DNA of 64,000 nt from Pseudomonas fluorescens (lineage in GTDB: Bacteria; Pseudomonadota; Gammaproteobacteria; Pseudomonadales; Pseudomonadaceae). The stretch is from assembly GCF_000967965.1 (NCBI RefSeq), contig NZ_LACC01000009.1, positions 62,001 through 126,000 on the forward strand, read 5' to 3'. A model generated the notes under the pieces. The model had not been told where the DNA came from and did not search any database. It saw only the letters and a program-made list of their open reading frames with translations. Shown piece after piece: positions 29,908 to 38,130 of the stretch (its first letter is position 1; each line of letters starts with the position of its first letter). The position numbers and the translations under genes were made by a program.

Positions 29908-30618
29908 GTGGGCAGCATCTATTTGATTCGACATGGCCAGGCCTCCTTTGGTGCAGACGACTACGACGTCCTGTCGCCGACCGGTATTCTTCAGGCTGAA
30001 ATCCTTGGCCGCCACCTGGCCGAACTCGGGATCAGCTTCGACCGCTGCCTGGCGGGCGACCTGCGCCGCCAGCAGCACACGGCCAACAGCGCGCTGGAGC
30101 AATTCGCCGCGGCGGGCCTGCCGGTGCCGCTGCTGGAAACCGACGCCGCCTTCAACGAGTTCGACGCCGATGCGGTAATCCGCGCGCTGTTGCCGGCCAT
30201 GCTGCCGGACGAACCCGAAGCCCTGGACATCCTGCGCAACGCCGCGCAAAACCGTGGTGAGTTCCAGCGTATCTTCGCCCTGATCATCGAGCGCTGGCTG
30301 GCCGGCACCTACGACACACCGGGCCTGGAAAGCTGGCTGGGGTTTGTCGAGCGGGTGCAGGCCGGCTTGCATCGCATCCTCGACCAGGCCGACAACACCC
30401 AGAAAATCGCCGTGTTCACCTCCGGCGGCACCATCACCGCCCTGCTCCACCTGATTACGCAAATGCCTGCCCGGCAGGCCTTTGAATTGAACTGGCAAAT
30501 CGTCAACACCTCGCTCAACCAGCTTAAGTTTCGTGGTCGCGAGGTGTCCCTGGCTTCCTTCAACAGTCATGCGCACCTGCAACTGTTGAAGGCCCCGGAA
30601 CTCATCACGTTTCGCTGA
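29908..30618 (+). CDS. Histidine phosphatase (phosphoglycerate-mutase-like) protein
   Basis: A 236-residue histidine phosphatase. The phospho-acceptor motif IYLIRHGQASFG is at the N-terminus; later family positions include the arginine pair in GDLRRQQHTA and VFTSGGTITALLH near the C-terminus, which replaces the usual second-His motif region. I take the GTG at 29908 as start because it puts the RHG motif at residues 8-10 as usual in this family; an in-frame ATG at 29845 would add 21 residues. The substrate is unknown. The SCP2 gene lies 64 bp downstream in the same direction. Confidence 0.88.
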   Translation: MGSIYLIRHGQASFGADDYDVLSPTGILQAEILGRHLAELGISFDRCLAGDLRRQQHTANSALEQFAAAGLPVPLLETDAAFNEFDADAVIRALLPAMLPDEPEALDILRNAAQNRGEFQRIFALIIERWLAGTYDTPGLESWLGFVERVQAGLHRILDQADNTQKIAVFTSGGTITALLHLITQMPARQAFELNWQIVNTSLNQLKFRGREVSLASFNSHAHLQLLKAPELITFR

Positions 30619-30682
30619 GTCCGGACTATTGTGACCCTGGCTGTAATCACCCAGCTCTTATTACCCAAGAAAGGATCGAACC

Positions 30683-30997
30683 ATGACCTCCGTAGCTGAT
30701 GCCGTACAAGCAATGAAAGCCAAGTTCAACCCAGCCGCTGCTGCCGGTCTGGACCTGGTCTTCGGTTTCCGCATCGACGACACCAAGAACTTCTCGCTGA
30801 TCGTCAAGAACAGCACCTGCGAACTGCAGGAAGGCGAGAACCCGGACGCCCAGGTGACCCTGGTGATGGACGGCGAAACCCTGGAAGGCATCGTCGACGG
30901 TTCGACTGACGGCATGCAAGCGTTCATGGGCGGCAAACTGCGCGCTGAAGGCGACATGATGCTGGCGATGAAACTGTCCGAGCTGTTCCCGTCGTAA
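30683..30997 (+). CDS. SCP2 sterol-binding-domain protein
   Basis: A 104-residue stand-alone SCP2 domain with typical features: FRIDDTKNFSLIVKNSTC in the beta sheet, then MDGETLEGIVDGSTDGMQAFMGGKLRAEGDMM. Such proteins bind hydrophobic ligands in a cytoplasmic pocket; the bacterial role is uncertain. GAAAGGA lies just upstream of the ATG and a terminator follows. It may share a transcript with the phosphatase gene. Confidence 0.92.
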   Translation: MTSVADAVQAMKAKFNPAAAAGLDLVFGFRIDDTKNFSLIVKNSTCELQEGENPDAQVTLVMDGETLEGIVDGSTDGMQAFMGGKLRAEGDMMLAMKLSELFPS

Positions 30998-31036
30998 GCA
31001 CTGGGCTTCCGAACTTCGGGAGCGTGCCTGCTACAA

Positions 31037-31073
31037 ACGAATCCCGCCCTTAGTGGCGGGATTCGTCGTTTTT
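31037..31073 (+). terminator. Rho-independent terminator after SCP2 gene
   Basis: CGAATCCCGCC, loop CTTAGT, GGCGGGATTCG, then TCGTTTTT: an 11-bp stem with a T run about 40 bp after the stop. Confidence 0.9.
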
Positions 31074-31079
31074 GCTGGT

Positions 31080-31204
31080 CCTGTGGCGAGGGGGCTTGCC
31101 CCCGTTCGGCTGCGAAGCAGTCGTCCCACCATTGATTTCGACTTATCGGAAGGACGCCAAGGGCCGCTTCGCGCCCCAACGGGGGCAAGCCCCCTCGCCA
31201 CAGG
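31080..31204. repeat. REP pair upstream of LysR gene
   Basis: CCTGTGGCGAGGGGGCTTGCCCCCG and its inverted copy CGGGGGCAAGCCCCCTCGCCACAGG bracket about 75 bp. Outer arms are perfectly complementary. Confidence 0.9.
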
Positions 31205-31268
31205 GTATGAGTGGTGCCAGTGAGGTATCCGCTCTTACAATGCCTGAACCTCTCACACCGGCCACCCC

Positions 31269-32132
31269 ATGGACATCGACCTCGCCCGCACCTTCCTCGA
31301 AATCGTCCGCCATGGCAGCCTGGCTGCCGCCGCGGAAAAACTCCATGTCACCCAGACCGCGATCACCGCACGGGTGCAAAAACTCGAGAGCCAGCTGGGC
31401 AGCACTCTGTTCGTGCGCAATCGTGCCGGTGCCCGCCTGACGCCCAACGGCGAAGCGTTCGTGGTGTACGCCAATCAGCTGGTGCAAACCTGGGAAGCCG
31501 CGCGGCGTGATTTGCCGTTGCCCGAGGGTTTACACGATGTCCTGCACATCGGTGGCGAGGTGAGCCTGTGCAACCCGCTGATGCTCGGCTGGGCCGGTGA
31601 AATCCGCAAGAATATCCCCAGCCACGCCCTGCGCATGGAAATCCGCGATGGCGAAAACCTGCTGCGCCAACTGGAGTTGGGCGTTCTGGATGCCGCGCTG
31701 GTGTATCAGCCCGAGTATTGGCCGCGTCTGCAAGTCGAGCAGGTTCTCGAAGAAAAACTGATTCTCGTGCGCCAGGCCGAAAAGCCCGACCCTTATGTGT
31801 ACATCGATTGGGGCAGCGAATTCCGACGCCAGCACGACGCCGCGCTGCCGGAAAAAGCCAAGGCCGCGCTGAGTTTCAATCTCGGTCCGCTGGGCTTGCA
31901 GTACCTTCTTGAAAACGGCGGCAGTGGCTACTTCCGCACCCGCGTCGTACAGAGTTATCTGCAAAGCGGCGCCCTGGAACGGGTGCCCAAGGCGCCGGAA
32001 TTCAACTACCCGACCTATCTGGTCTACTCGCGCGATCGTGACTCGCCGACGCTGCAACGCGCCTTCGATCTGCTGCGCAAGGTCATCGATTCCGACGAAG
32101 ACTGGTCGCAGCGCTGGGATCCGCTGACCTGA
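31269..32132 (+). CDS. LysR-family transcriptional regulator
   Basis: A 287-residue regulator. The N-terminal winged helix is canonical (MDIDLARTFLEIVRHGSLAA, LHVTQTAITARVQKLESQLG, LFVRNRAGARLTPNGEAF), followed by a substrate-binding-type effector domain from about residue 90. The inducer and targets are unknown. The nearest same-strand genes are the desaturase-SRPBCC fusion and the lactonase-like gene starting 107 bp downstream, which are possible targets but could equally be independent. Confidence 0.9.
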   Translation: MDIDLARTFLEIVRHGSLAAAAEKLHVTQTAITARVQKLESQLGSTLFVRNRAGARLTPNGEAFVVYANQLVQTWEAARRDLPLPEGLHDVLHIGGEVSLCNPLMLGWAGEIRKNIPSHALRMEIRDGENLLRQLELGVLDAALVYQPEYWPRLQVEQVLEEKLILVRQAEKPDPYVYIDWGSEFRRQHDAALPEKAKAALSFNLGPLGLQYLLENGGSGYFRTRVVQSYLQSGALERVPKAPEFNYPTYLVYSRDRDSPTLQRAFDLLRKVIDSDEDWSQRWDPLT

Positions 32133-32238
32133 GACCGGTTTGCACCGGATCATGGCCGTTGTGTCCTCAAGGTTCGGTCCGTCAAGTCACCGGGATCGGC
32201 TAATCTGAAAGAGATAACAAAAACGACAGGTGATTGCA

Positions 32239-33384
32239 GTGAGGCAGACCACCGAAGGATTCCGCAGCCGTTACCGCGCCGACATTCATCCGCTCTACAA
32301 CCCCTGGCTGCACGGCGCGTTTGTCCTGGTGTTCGGGGCACTGGCGATCAGCGTCTACTGGAGCAACGTACATCAGGTGCGGCCAGCGGAATGGCTGGCG
32401 GTGCCCGTCACGCTGCTGTTGTTCAACCTCGGTGTGTACATGGTGCATCGCCACCTGGGGCATCATAAAAAGACCTTCGCCCGGCTGTTTTATGCCCGTC
32501 ACGCAGTCGACCACCACAGCTTTTTCACCCCCGGCCACATGACCTACGACAACGCCCGCGACTGGCGGGTGATTCTGTTTCCGGCGTGGCTGATCGTGCT
32601 GCACACCCTCGCCGTCGCCCTGCCCCTCTGGTGGCTGCTCAAGCATATCAGTACCAACGTCGCCGGATTGGTCGGCGGCCTTCTTGTCCTCGGTTACCTG
32701 ACTTACGAAGTGTTTCATGCCTGCGAGCATCTGCCGCCGCACAACCCGCTCACACGGCTGCCGTGGATCCGCCAGATGCGCCGGCTGCACGAACTGCACC
32801 ACCGCCGCGAACTGATGCAGGAGCGTAATTTCAACATCGTTTTCCCGCTGATGGACTACCTGTTCGGCACCCTCTATTGGGAGCCGGAACCTGCGCCGCT
32901 CAACCCGACGAGAACGCCCATGACCCGCATGCAGCATCAGATTGTCATTGCCGGAAACCCGGTCCAGGTACTTGCCTACGCCAGCACCGTGACCCTTTGG
33001 CCGCAATGGCATCCGTCGTCGCTGCGCATCGATGGGCCAAAAGGGCCGTTGCATGCCGGCGCACGTTTCGAGGAGGACATCCGTGCCGGCGGGCGCGACG
33101 GGCACTTGCGCTGGGAGGTCGCGGAGTACCTGCCCGGAAGGCGCTGGAGCGCCGAGGCCCGGGGTGATCACGGCCTGTCGCTGGTGGTGACCTATGAATG
33201 CGATGCCACAGGCGAGGACACACGCTTCGTCCGCACCCTGGAATATCAATTCAGCGGCCTGGCAATGCGCATTGCCAACCGTTTGTTGCTCAAGCGGCGC
33301 ATCGATCGGGAATCGGCGGTATCGATGCTGGCGTTGCGCGACATGGCGCAGAAGTCTCTGGCGGCGACAGGAGTCGGCGCGTGA
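32239..33384 (+). CDS. Fatty acid hydroxylase/sterol desaturase fused to an SRPBCC domain
   Basis: A 381-residue fusion. The N-terminal 220 or so residues are a membrane di-iron hydroxylase: hydrophobic segments (AFVLVFGALAISVYW, WLAVPVTLLLFNLGVYMV) and the His clusters HRHLGHHKK, HAVDHHSFF, HACEHLPPH and HELHHRRE. From about residue 225 (MTRMQHQIVIAGNPVQVLAY) the rest resembles an SRPBCC/polyketide-cyclase lipid-binding domain. Start is the GTG at 32239, with AGGTG seven bases upstream; a second GTG at 32230 lacks a ribosome binding site. The stop overlaps the start of the lactonase-like gene. The fusion suggests that the hydrophobic product or substrate is held by the SRPBCC pocket (inference). 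Confidence 0.85.
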   Translation: MRQTTEGFRSRYRADIHPLYNPWLHGAFVLVFGALAISVYWSNVHQVRPAEWLAVPVTLLLFNLGVYMVHRHLGHHKKTFARLFYARHAVDHHSFFTPGHMTYDNARDWRVILFPAWLIVLHTLAVALPLWWLLKHISTNVAGLVGGLLVLGYLTYEVFHACEHLPPHNPLTRLPWIRQMRRLHELHHRRELMQERNFNIVFPLMDYLFGTLYWEPEPAPLNPTRTPMTRMQHQIVIAGNPVQVLAYASTVTLWPQWHPSSLRIDGPKGPLHAGARFEEDIRAGGRDGHLRWEVAEYLPGRRWSAEARGDHGLSLVVTYECDATGEDTRFVRTLEYQFSGLAMRIANRLLLKRRIDRESAVSMLALRDMAQKSLAATGVGA

Positions 33385-34460
33385 GCAGAACCTCCAAATG
33401 TCTGTTGCTGGCCATCGTCGCCGTCGGCGCCTTCCTGCTGCTGATGCCGACCAAGGTGCGACCGGTGGCCTGGACGCCACAACCTGCGCCGTCCCTCACC
33501 AGCGGAATCTACGCCGACAATCAGCGGCTCAAGGAGGTGGAACGCGTCGGTGCCGCCAACATCGACGGGCCGGAAGCCTTGTTGCTGGAAAACGACACGC
33601 TCATCACCGGCCTGCACGACGGTCGCCTGATCCGCACGAGCCTGGATGGCAAGACCACCAAAGTCCTTGCCGATACCGGTGGCCGGCCACTGGGCCTGGC
33701 CCGGCATCCCAATGGTCTGCTGGTGATCGCCGATGCCGTCAAAGGCTTGTTGTCCCTCGATGCCCAGGGGCGTCTGGTGGCCTTGACCACAGAGGTCGAT
33801 GGCGTTCCCTTCGGTTTTACCGACGATGTGGCCATCGATAAACCGGGTCACTACGCCTATTTCAGCGATGCTTCGAGCCGCTTCGGCTATGGCCACGACG
33901 GTGAGGCCGTGATCGAACACGGCGGCGACGGTCGACTGCTGCGCTACGACTTCCAGACCGGCAAGACATCGGTTGTGCTGGATAAGCTGGAGTTTGCCAA
34001 CGGTGTGACTCTGGGACCGGACGATGCCTATGTGCTGGTCAATGAAACCGGTGCCTACCGCATCAGCCGCTACTGGCTCAGCGGTCCGAAGGCCGGCACC
34101 CATGACCTGTTCATCGACAACCTGCCAGGGCTGCCGGACAACCTGTCGTTCAATGGCCACGACCGCTTCTGGGTGGCACTCTATGCCCCGCGGAACGCCT
34201 TGCTTGATGGCACGGCGGCGCATCCATTCGTGCGCAAGATGATCGTGCGGGCCATGACCGTCTTGCCCAAGCCAGTGGAAAAACGCGGATTTGCCCTGGG
34301 CCTGGACCTTGAGGGCAAAGTAATTGCAAACCTGCAGGACGGCAGCAGCGACAATTACTCACCGATCACTACGGTGCGCGAGTATGGGGACTGGTTGTAT
34401 TTCGGTTCGCTGAAAGCGCAGAACATGGTGCGATTGCCGTTAAGCAAGGCATTGCAATGA
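33381..34460 (+). CDS. SMP-30/strictosidine synthase-like beta-propeller protein
   Basis: A 359-residue protein with an N-terminal membrane anchor or signal segment (CLLLAIVAVGAFLLLMPTKV) and a six-bladed propeller of the SMP-30/strictosidine-synthase group. Typical strings are NIDGPEALLLEN, PLGLARHPNGLLVIADAVKG, YAYFSDASSRFGYGHDG, LEFANGVTLGPDDAYVLVNE and LPGLPDNLSFNGHDRFWV. Start GTG 33381 overlaps the preceding stop (GTGA), so the two genes are coupled. Some relatives are lactonases; others in lipid contexts are adipocyte-membrane-protein-like. Probably periplasmic and membrane-tethered; substrate unknown. Confidence 0.86.
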   Translation: MSRTSKCLLLAIVAVGAFLLLMPTKVRPVAWTPQPAPSLTSGIYADNQRLKEVERVGAANIDGPEALLLENDTLITGLHDGRLIRTSLDGKTTKVLADTGGRPLGLARHPNGLLVIADAVKGLLSLDAQGRLVALTTEVDGVPFGFTDDVAIDKPGHYAYFSDASSRFGYGHDGEAVIEHGGDGRLLRYDFQTGKTSVVLDKLEFANGVTLGPDDAYVLVNETGAYRISRYWLSGPKAGTHDLFIDNLPGLPDNLSFNGHDRFWVALYAPRNALLDGTAAHPFVRKMIVRAMTVLPKPVEKRGFALGLDLEGKVIANLQDGSSDNYSPITTVREYGDWLYFGSLKAQNMVRLPLSKALQ

Positions 34461-34520
34461 GCGGTCCCCCTTCCTGAGTTCACCGCTGTTGTTCACCGGG
34501 ATATTTTGGCTGGGTCATGA

Positions 34521-34615
34521 GGCACCTCGTTGAGAGCCGTAACAACGGTCCCTGAACATTCGAGGTGCCGGCTCTGGTTGCCGTTCCAACTTTCCCGCCA
34601 CCGGTCGTCGGTGGC
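34521..34615. repeat. Nested inverted repeats in an intergenic gap
   Basis: GGCACCTCG (34521-34529) pairs with CGAGGTGCC (34561-34569), enclosing a short CCGT/ACGG stem. A second hairpin, GCCACCG-GTCGT-CGGTGGC, lies at 34597-34615. They sit between the lactonase-like gene and the convergent YdcH-like gene and are unlike the REPs nearby. Neither has a clear T run. Confidence 0.6.
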
Positions 34616-34626
34616 AGCACGCTGGG

Positions 34627-34860
34627 TCAGGATGTCGAGCCCAGTTGCTTGACGATCTTGTCCTTGACCAGCAGGCGAGCCTCCTTGAGTTTCCTTACGG
34701 TGTCATCGTTGGACTTGGCCTCCTCTGCTTTCACCACTTCGGCATCCGCCTGGGAATACTTGTTAAGCAGTGAATCCAGTAACGGATCCTTGGTGCGTTT
34801 CTGCTGGACTTCTTCCTTTGAGCGTTTCAGATCCTGATAAAGGTCATGTGGCACCGGCAT
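34627..34860 (-). CDS. YdcH-like (DUF465) small coiled-coil protein
   Basis: A 77-residue highly charged helical protein: MPVPHDLYQDLKRSKEEVQQ, then a Lys/Glu-rich heptad-like region ending LLVKDKIVKQL. This fits the DUF465/YdcH family of short coiled-coil proteins of unknown function. The ATG at 34860 has GGAGGTG upstream; the same frame is open to 34914, but that start has no ribosome binding site. Monocistronic. Confidence 0.78.
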   Translation of the reverse strand: MPVPHDLYQDLKRSKEEVQQKRTKDPLLDSLLNKYSQADAEVVKAEEAKSNDDTVRKLKEARLLVKDKIVKQLGSTS

Positions 34861-35024
34861 GGAACACCTCCGTTTGTTGATCGGCAGCGAAACGCGATCA
34901 ATTGCGTTCACCAACTATCAGAATGGCCTCGGTTTACCCGTTCTGTCGACCACCTGTCAGACCAGCGGTGTCCGTTCGTCGTCCGGTCCCACAGGCGCTA
35001 AAACCTTTGCCTGCGCCAGCGGAT

Positions 35025-37136
35025 TCAGCCGTTGAGCACCATGCGCACCATCTGCCTGAGTGATTCGGGATTGTAGGGTTTGCTCAACAGGTGGGTGTCG
35101 GAGCTGAGTTGGTGATTGCGCGAGATGATGTCGCGGGTATGCCCCGAGGTGAACAGCACAGCCACCGGCGGTTCCTGCACTTTCGCCCAGGCCGCCAGGT
35201 CGGAACTCTTGATCAGACCGGGCATGACCACGTCGGTGAATATCAGGTCCACCGCCAGCCCTTCCAGCAACATTTGCATGGCGACGTCACCGTTGGTGGC
35301 CGTGAGGACCTGATAGCCCTCTTCACGCAACAACTCCACCGCCGCCACCCGCACGGCCTCATTGTCCTCCACCACCAGGATGCGTTCGTGCCCGCCCCGT
35401 TGCGGCACATCGGGGCCCGGCGTTTCGCTGGGTGCTGCGCGTAAGGTGCGCGGGAAGTACAACTGCACCCGGGTCCCCCGCCCCACGTCACTGGCAATTT
35501 CGATATGACCGCCACTCTGCTTGACGAAGCCAAACACCATGCTCAGGCCCAAGCCGGTGCCGTGCCCGTCGGCCTTGGTGGTGAAAAACGGCTCGAACGC
35601 CTGGGCCAGCACCTGCGGCGGCATGCCGACGCCGGTATCCGTCACGGACACCCGCACATAGTCCCCCGGAGCAATGCCCTTTGCGGCGCAAAATTTGCGA
35701 TCAAGGACGATGTTTTCCGCGCACAGGTCAATCCTGCCCTCGCCTTGAAGGGCGTCACGGGCGTTGATCGCCAGATTGAGAATGGCGTTTTCCAGTTGGT
35801 TGCGATCGACAAACACATTCCACGAGTCTTCGGGTGCCGTCATGTGAACCTGAAGGGTTTCACCCAGGGCACGCAGCAACAACTCCGCCAGACCATCGAA
35901 AATCTGCCGCAACGTGAAGACCGCGGGCGACAACGGTTGGCGACGGGCGAATGCAAGCAATTGCGAGGACAGCTTGGCACCGCGCTCGACGGCGGCGATA
36001 GACGCCGAGACCCGGCGCTGCACATTGGCGTTACCCGGCTCATGGCGCGCCAGCAGGTGCAGATTGCCGGCGATCACTTGCAACAGGTTGTTGAAGTCAT
36101 GGGCCACACCGCCGGTGAGGCCGCCGATGGCTTCCAGCTTCTGTGACTGGCGCAGTTGCTCTTCCGCCGCCAGCCGCGCCTCGACTTCATCGGCCACCCG
36201 TTGTTCCAGGTTGCGGGTGAACTTAAGCAGGGACTCTTCGGCGTTCTTGCGTTCGTGAATATCGATCAGCACGCCGGGGAAGCGAAACGCCTCGCCCTGC
36301 TCATTGAACTCGCAACAACCACTGGCGAGTACCCAAAGGTAGCTGCCATCCAGGCGCTGGATCCGGTATTCGACGTTGTAGGGCTCACCCGTCTCCACCG
36401 ACAGTCTGACTCGCTCCTGAACCCAACTGCGGTCATCCGGATGGATCCGGCTTTCAGCGATTTCCTGGGACAGGTTTTGCAGGTCTTGCCCGGGTGGATA
36501 AGAGAGCGTGCGAGCGAAGCGCTCGTCACCCGACAGCACGTTGGTCTTGATGTCCCAGACAAAGGAACCGAGCAAGGCGCCGGCGTTCAGCGCCAGGCGT
36601 ACCCGTTCGTTGTCGGCGCGGTAGGCGTCTTCAGCCACTTGTCGGCGTTGCTCGGAGATCACCCGCTCCGTGGTTTCCACCACCATGGACATGACCCCGG
36701 CCGGGCGCCCGTCATCGTCGGCCACCGGGCTGTAGTAGAGGTCCATCCAGACATCTTCCGGAACCCCGTCACGCAGCAGTACCAGTTCTTTGTTGCGATA
36801 GGACAAGGTACCGCCCGCCAGGCAGGTGTCGACCACGTGGCGATTGAACTCGGCAACTTCCGGCCAACCCAGTTCCACGGCAGAACCGAGCAGATACGGA
36901 TGACGTCCACCGGCAAACTTGGAATAAGCGTCGTTATAGATCATGTACCCGGACTGGCCCCAGAGCATCACCATCGGCAGCGGGGACGCGAGCATCAACT
37001 GCACCGCGCTGCTCAGGCTCCTGGACCATGAGCCGAGCGGGCCAAGTTCGGTCAGGCTCCAGTCGAACGCACGAATGCGCCCGGCCATTTCGCCGTTCCA
37101 CCCGGAGCACCCGTGGCTATCCTCTAGAAACTGCAT
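35025..37136 (-). CDS. PAS-PAS hybrid sensor histidine kinase with receiver
   Basis: A 703-residue cytosolic sensor kinase without membrane segments. Two PAS-type sensor regions come first (about 30-155, with WGQSGYMIYNDAY; and about 185-300, with IHPDDRSW and EYRIQRLDGSYLWV). The phosphoacceptor motif VAHDFNNLLQV (His346) follows, then HATPase motifs (NAILNLAINARDAL, VTDTGVGM, GHGTGLGLSMV). The C-terminal receiver has its phospho-Asp at 635 (FTDVVMPG). The HDFNN box places it with the ntrB-like hybrid kinases common in Pseudomonas. No DNA-binding response regulator is adjacent. Signal unknown. Confidence 0.92.
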   Translation of the reverse strand: MQFLEDSHGCSGWNGEMAGRIRAFDWSLTELGPLGSWSRSLSSAVQLMLASPLPMVMLWGQSGYMIYNDAYSKFAGGRHPYLLGSAVELGWPEVAEFNRHVVDTCLAGGTLSYRNKELVLLRDGVPEDVWMDLYYSPVADDDGRPAGVMSMVVETTERVISEQRRQVAEDAYRADNERVRLALNAGALLGSFVWDIKTNVLSGDERFARTLSYPPGQDLQNLSQEIAESRIHPDDRSWVQERVRLSVETGEPYNVEYRIQRLDGSYLWVLASGCCEFNEQGEAFRFPGVLIDIHERKNAEESLLKFTRNLEQRVADEVEARLAAEEQLRQSQKLEAIGGLTGGVAHDFNNLLQVIAGNLHLLARHEPGNANVQRRVSASIAAVERGAKLSSQLLAFARRQPLSPAVFTLRQIFDGLAELLLRALGETLQVHMTAPEDSWNVFVDRNQLENAILNLAINARDALQGEGRIDLCAENIVLDRKFCAAKGIAPGDYVRVSVTDTGVGMPPQVLAQAFEPFFTTKADGHGTGLGLSMVFGFVKQSGGHIEIASDVGRGTRVQLYFPRTLRAAPSETPGPDVPQRGGHERILVVEDNEAVRVAAVELLREEGYQVLTATNGDVAMQMLLEGLAVDLIFTDVVMPGLIKSSDLAAWAKVQEPPVAVLFTSGHTRDIISRNHQLSSDTHLLSKPYNPESLRQMVRMVLNG

Positions 37137-37240
37137 CGGCTGGCTCTATCCCGGTAAGTTGCACCCGTTTATTTCGAGCATCCTGCACGCTATTCGTTTC
37201 ATAGAGGTATAGCTGATTCTGGTGGGCCACTGGAGATCCC

Positions 37241-37270
37241 TTGTGGGAGCGAGCCGGCTCGCTCCCACAA
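37241..37270. repeat. Single perfect REP palindrome
   Basis: TTGTGGGAGCGAGCC and its exact reverse complement GGCTCGCTCCCACAA join without a loop, a 30-nt perfect palindrome between the kinase and the GntR gene. Confidence 0.85.
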
Positions 37271-37300
37271 TTTGGTCCTCAGTAACCGAGAGACCGTGCA

Positions 37301-37990
37301 CTACACCTCAATCAAGTGCTTTAGCGGGTTGTAACTGCTTTTCAGCGTGGCCGCGACATCCAGAATGGCCTTCTCGATGCCATTCAAATGCATGCAGGTC
37401 AGCTCTATGGCCGCGCTCTGGTTCCCTGCTTCGATGTACTCGATCAGCCGCAGGTGTTCGTCGTCGCGGCAGACCTCGTGGCTGTCGTCATCCAGTGCGG
37501 CGGCATACAGCGACGCCCGGGAAATCAGCTTCTGGAACCAGTCCAGCAGCACCGGGTTGTTCAGGCTGCGGGCCAGTTTGATGTGGAACTCGCCGAGCAG
37601 GTGAATCAGCCGTTCGTGATCACCGCTCTGATGCGCTTCATCTTCCAGCAGCAAGTGATCGCGCAGGTCCTGAGTCACCGCTGTATCACGCCGACGGCAC
37701 AGCTCACTGACGATGCCGATCTCGACCAGGCGACGGGTTTCGAACAGCGAGCGGATCTCTTCGTCACTGGGCAACGACACCGACGCACCTTTATTGGGCT
37801 CGGTGGTGACCAGTCCGTCGGCCTCCAATTGCTTGAGCGCGGCCCGAACGGACGTGCGGCTGACATTAAACAGCTCGGCCAAAGAGGCTTCGCCAAGCTT
37901 CATGCCCGGACGCAACGAGCGTTTGCTGATCGCTTCGTAAACCCCTTGGTAGACGCGGTCGACCGTGGTTTCCAGTTTCTTTTCCGTCAT
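37301..37990 (-). CDS. GntR-family regulator with FCD domain
   Basis: A 229-residue FadR-subfamily regulator: a winged helix at the N-terminus (LRPGMKLGEASLAELFNVSR, TSVRAALKQLEADGLV) and an all-helical FCD effector domain. Likely metal or ligand histidines lie in GEFHIKLARSLNN and, near the C-terminus, CMHLNGIEKAI. It is divergent from the polyamine-type ABC transporter operon, which it probably controls (inference from position). The intergenic gap holds an AT-rich promoter region with repeated TTGCAT motifs. Confidence 0.92.
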   Translation of the reverse strand: MTEKKLETTVDRVYQGVYEAISKRSLRPGMKLGEASLAELFNVSRTSVRAALKQLEADGLVTTEPNKGASVSLPSDEEIRSLFETRRLVEIGIVSELCRRRDTAVTQDLRDHLLLEDEAHQSGDHERLIHLLGEFHIKLARSLNNPVLLDWFQKLISRASLYAAALDDDSHEVCRDDEHLRLIEYIEAGNQSAAIELTCMHLNGIEKAILDVAATLKSSYNPLKHLIEV

Positions 37991-38079
37991 TCATCAACTC
38001 CTGGCGCCCTGTGCAACCGACCCTGGCGAATGAACAGCCATTGAAAAAGGGGCTTGCACGGGCAGATTAATCCGGGTAT

Positions 38080-38120
38080 TTCTAAATTGCATCCAGATTT
38101 TGCATACAATAATTAGAGGA
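38080..38120 (+). promoter_or_regulatory. Candidate promoter/operator for the ABC importer operon
   Basis: AT-rich stretch with two TTGCAT motifs (38088-38093 and 38100-38105), the second running into TACAAT (38105-38110), a good -10, then AGAGGA as ribosome binding site. The repeated motif could be the binding site of the divergent GntR regulator; no canonical palindrome is clear. Confidence 0.35.
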
Positions 38121-38130
38121 ATGCACCATA

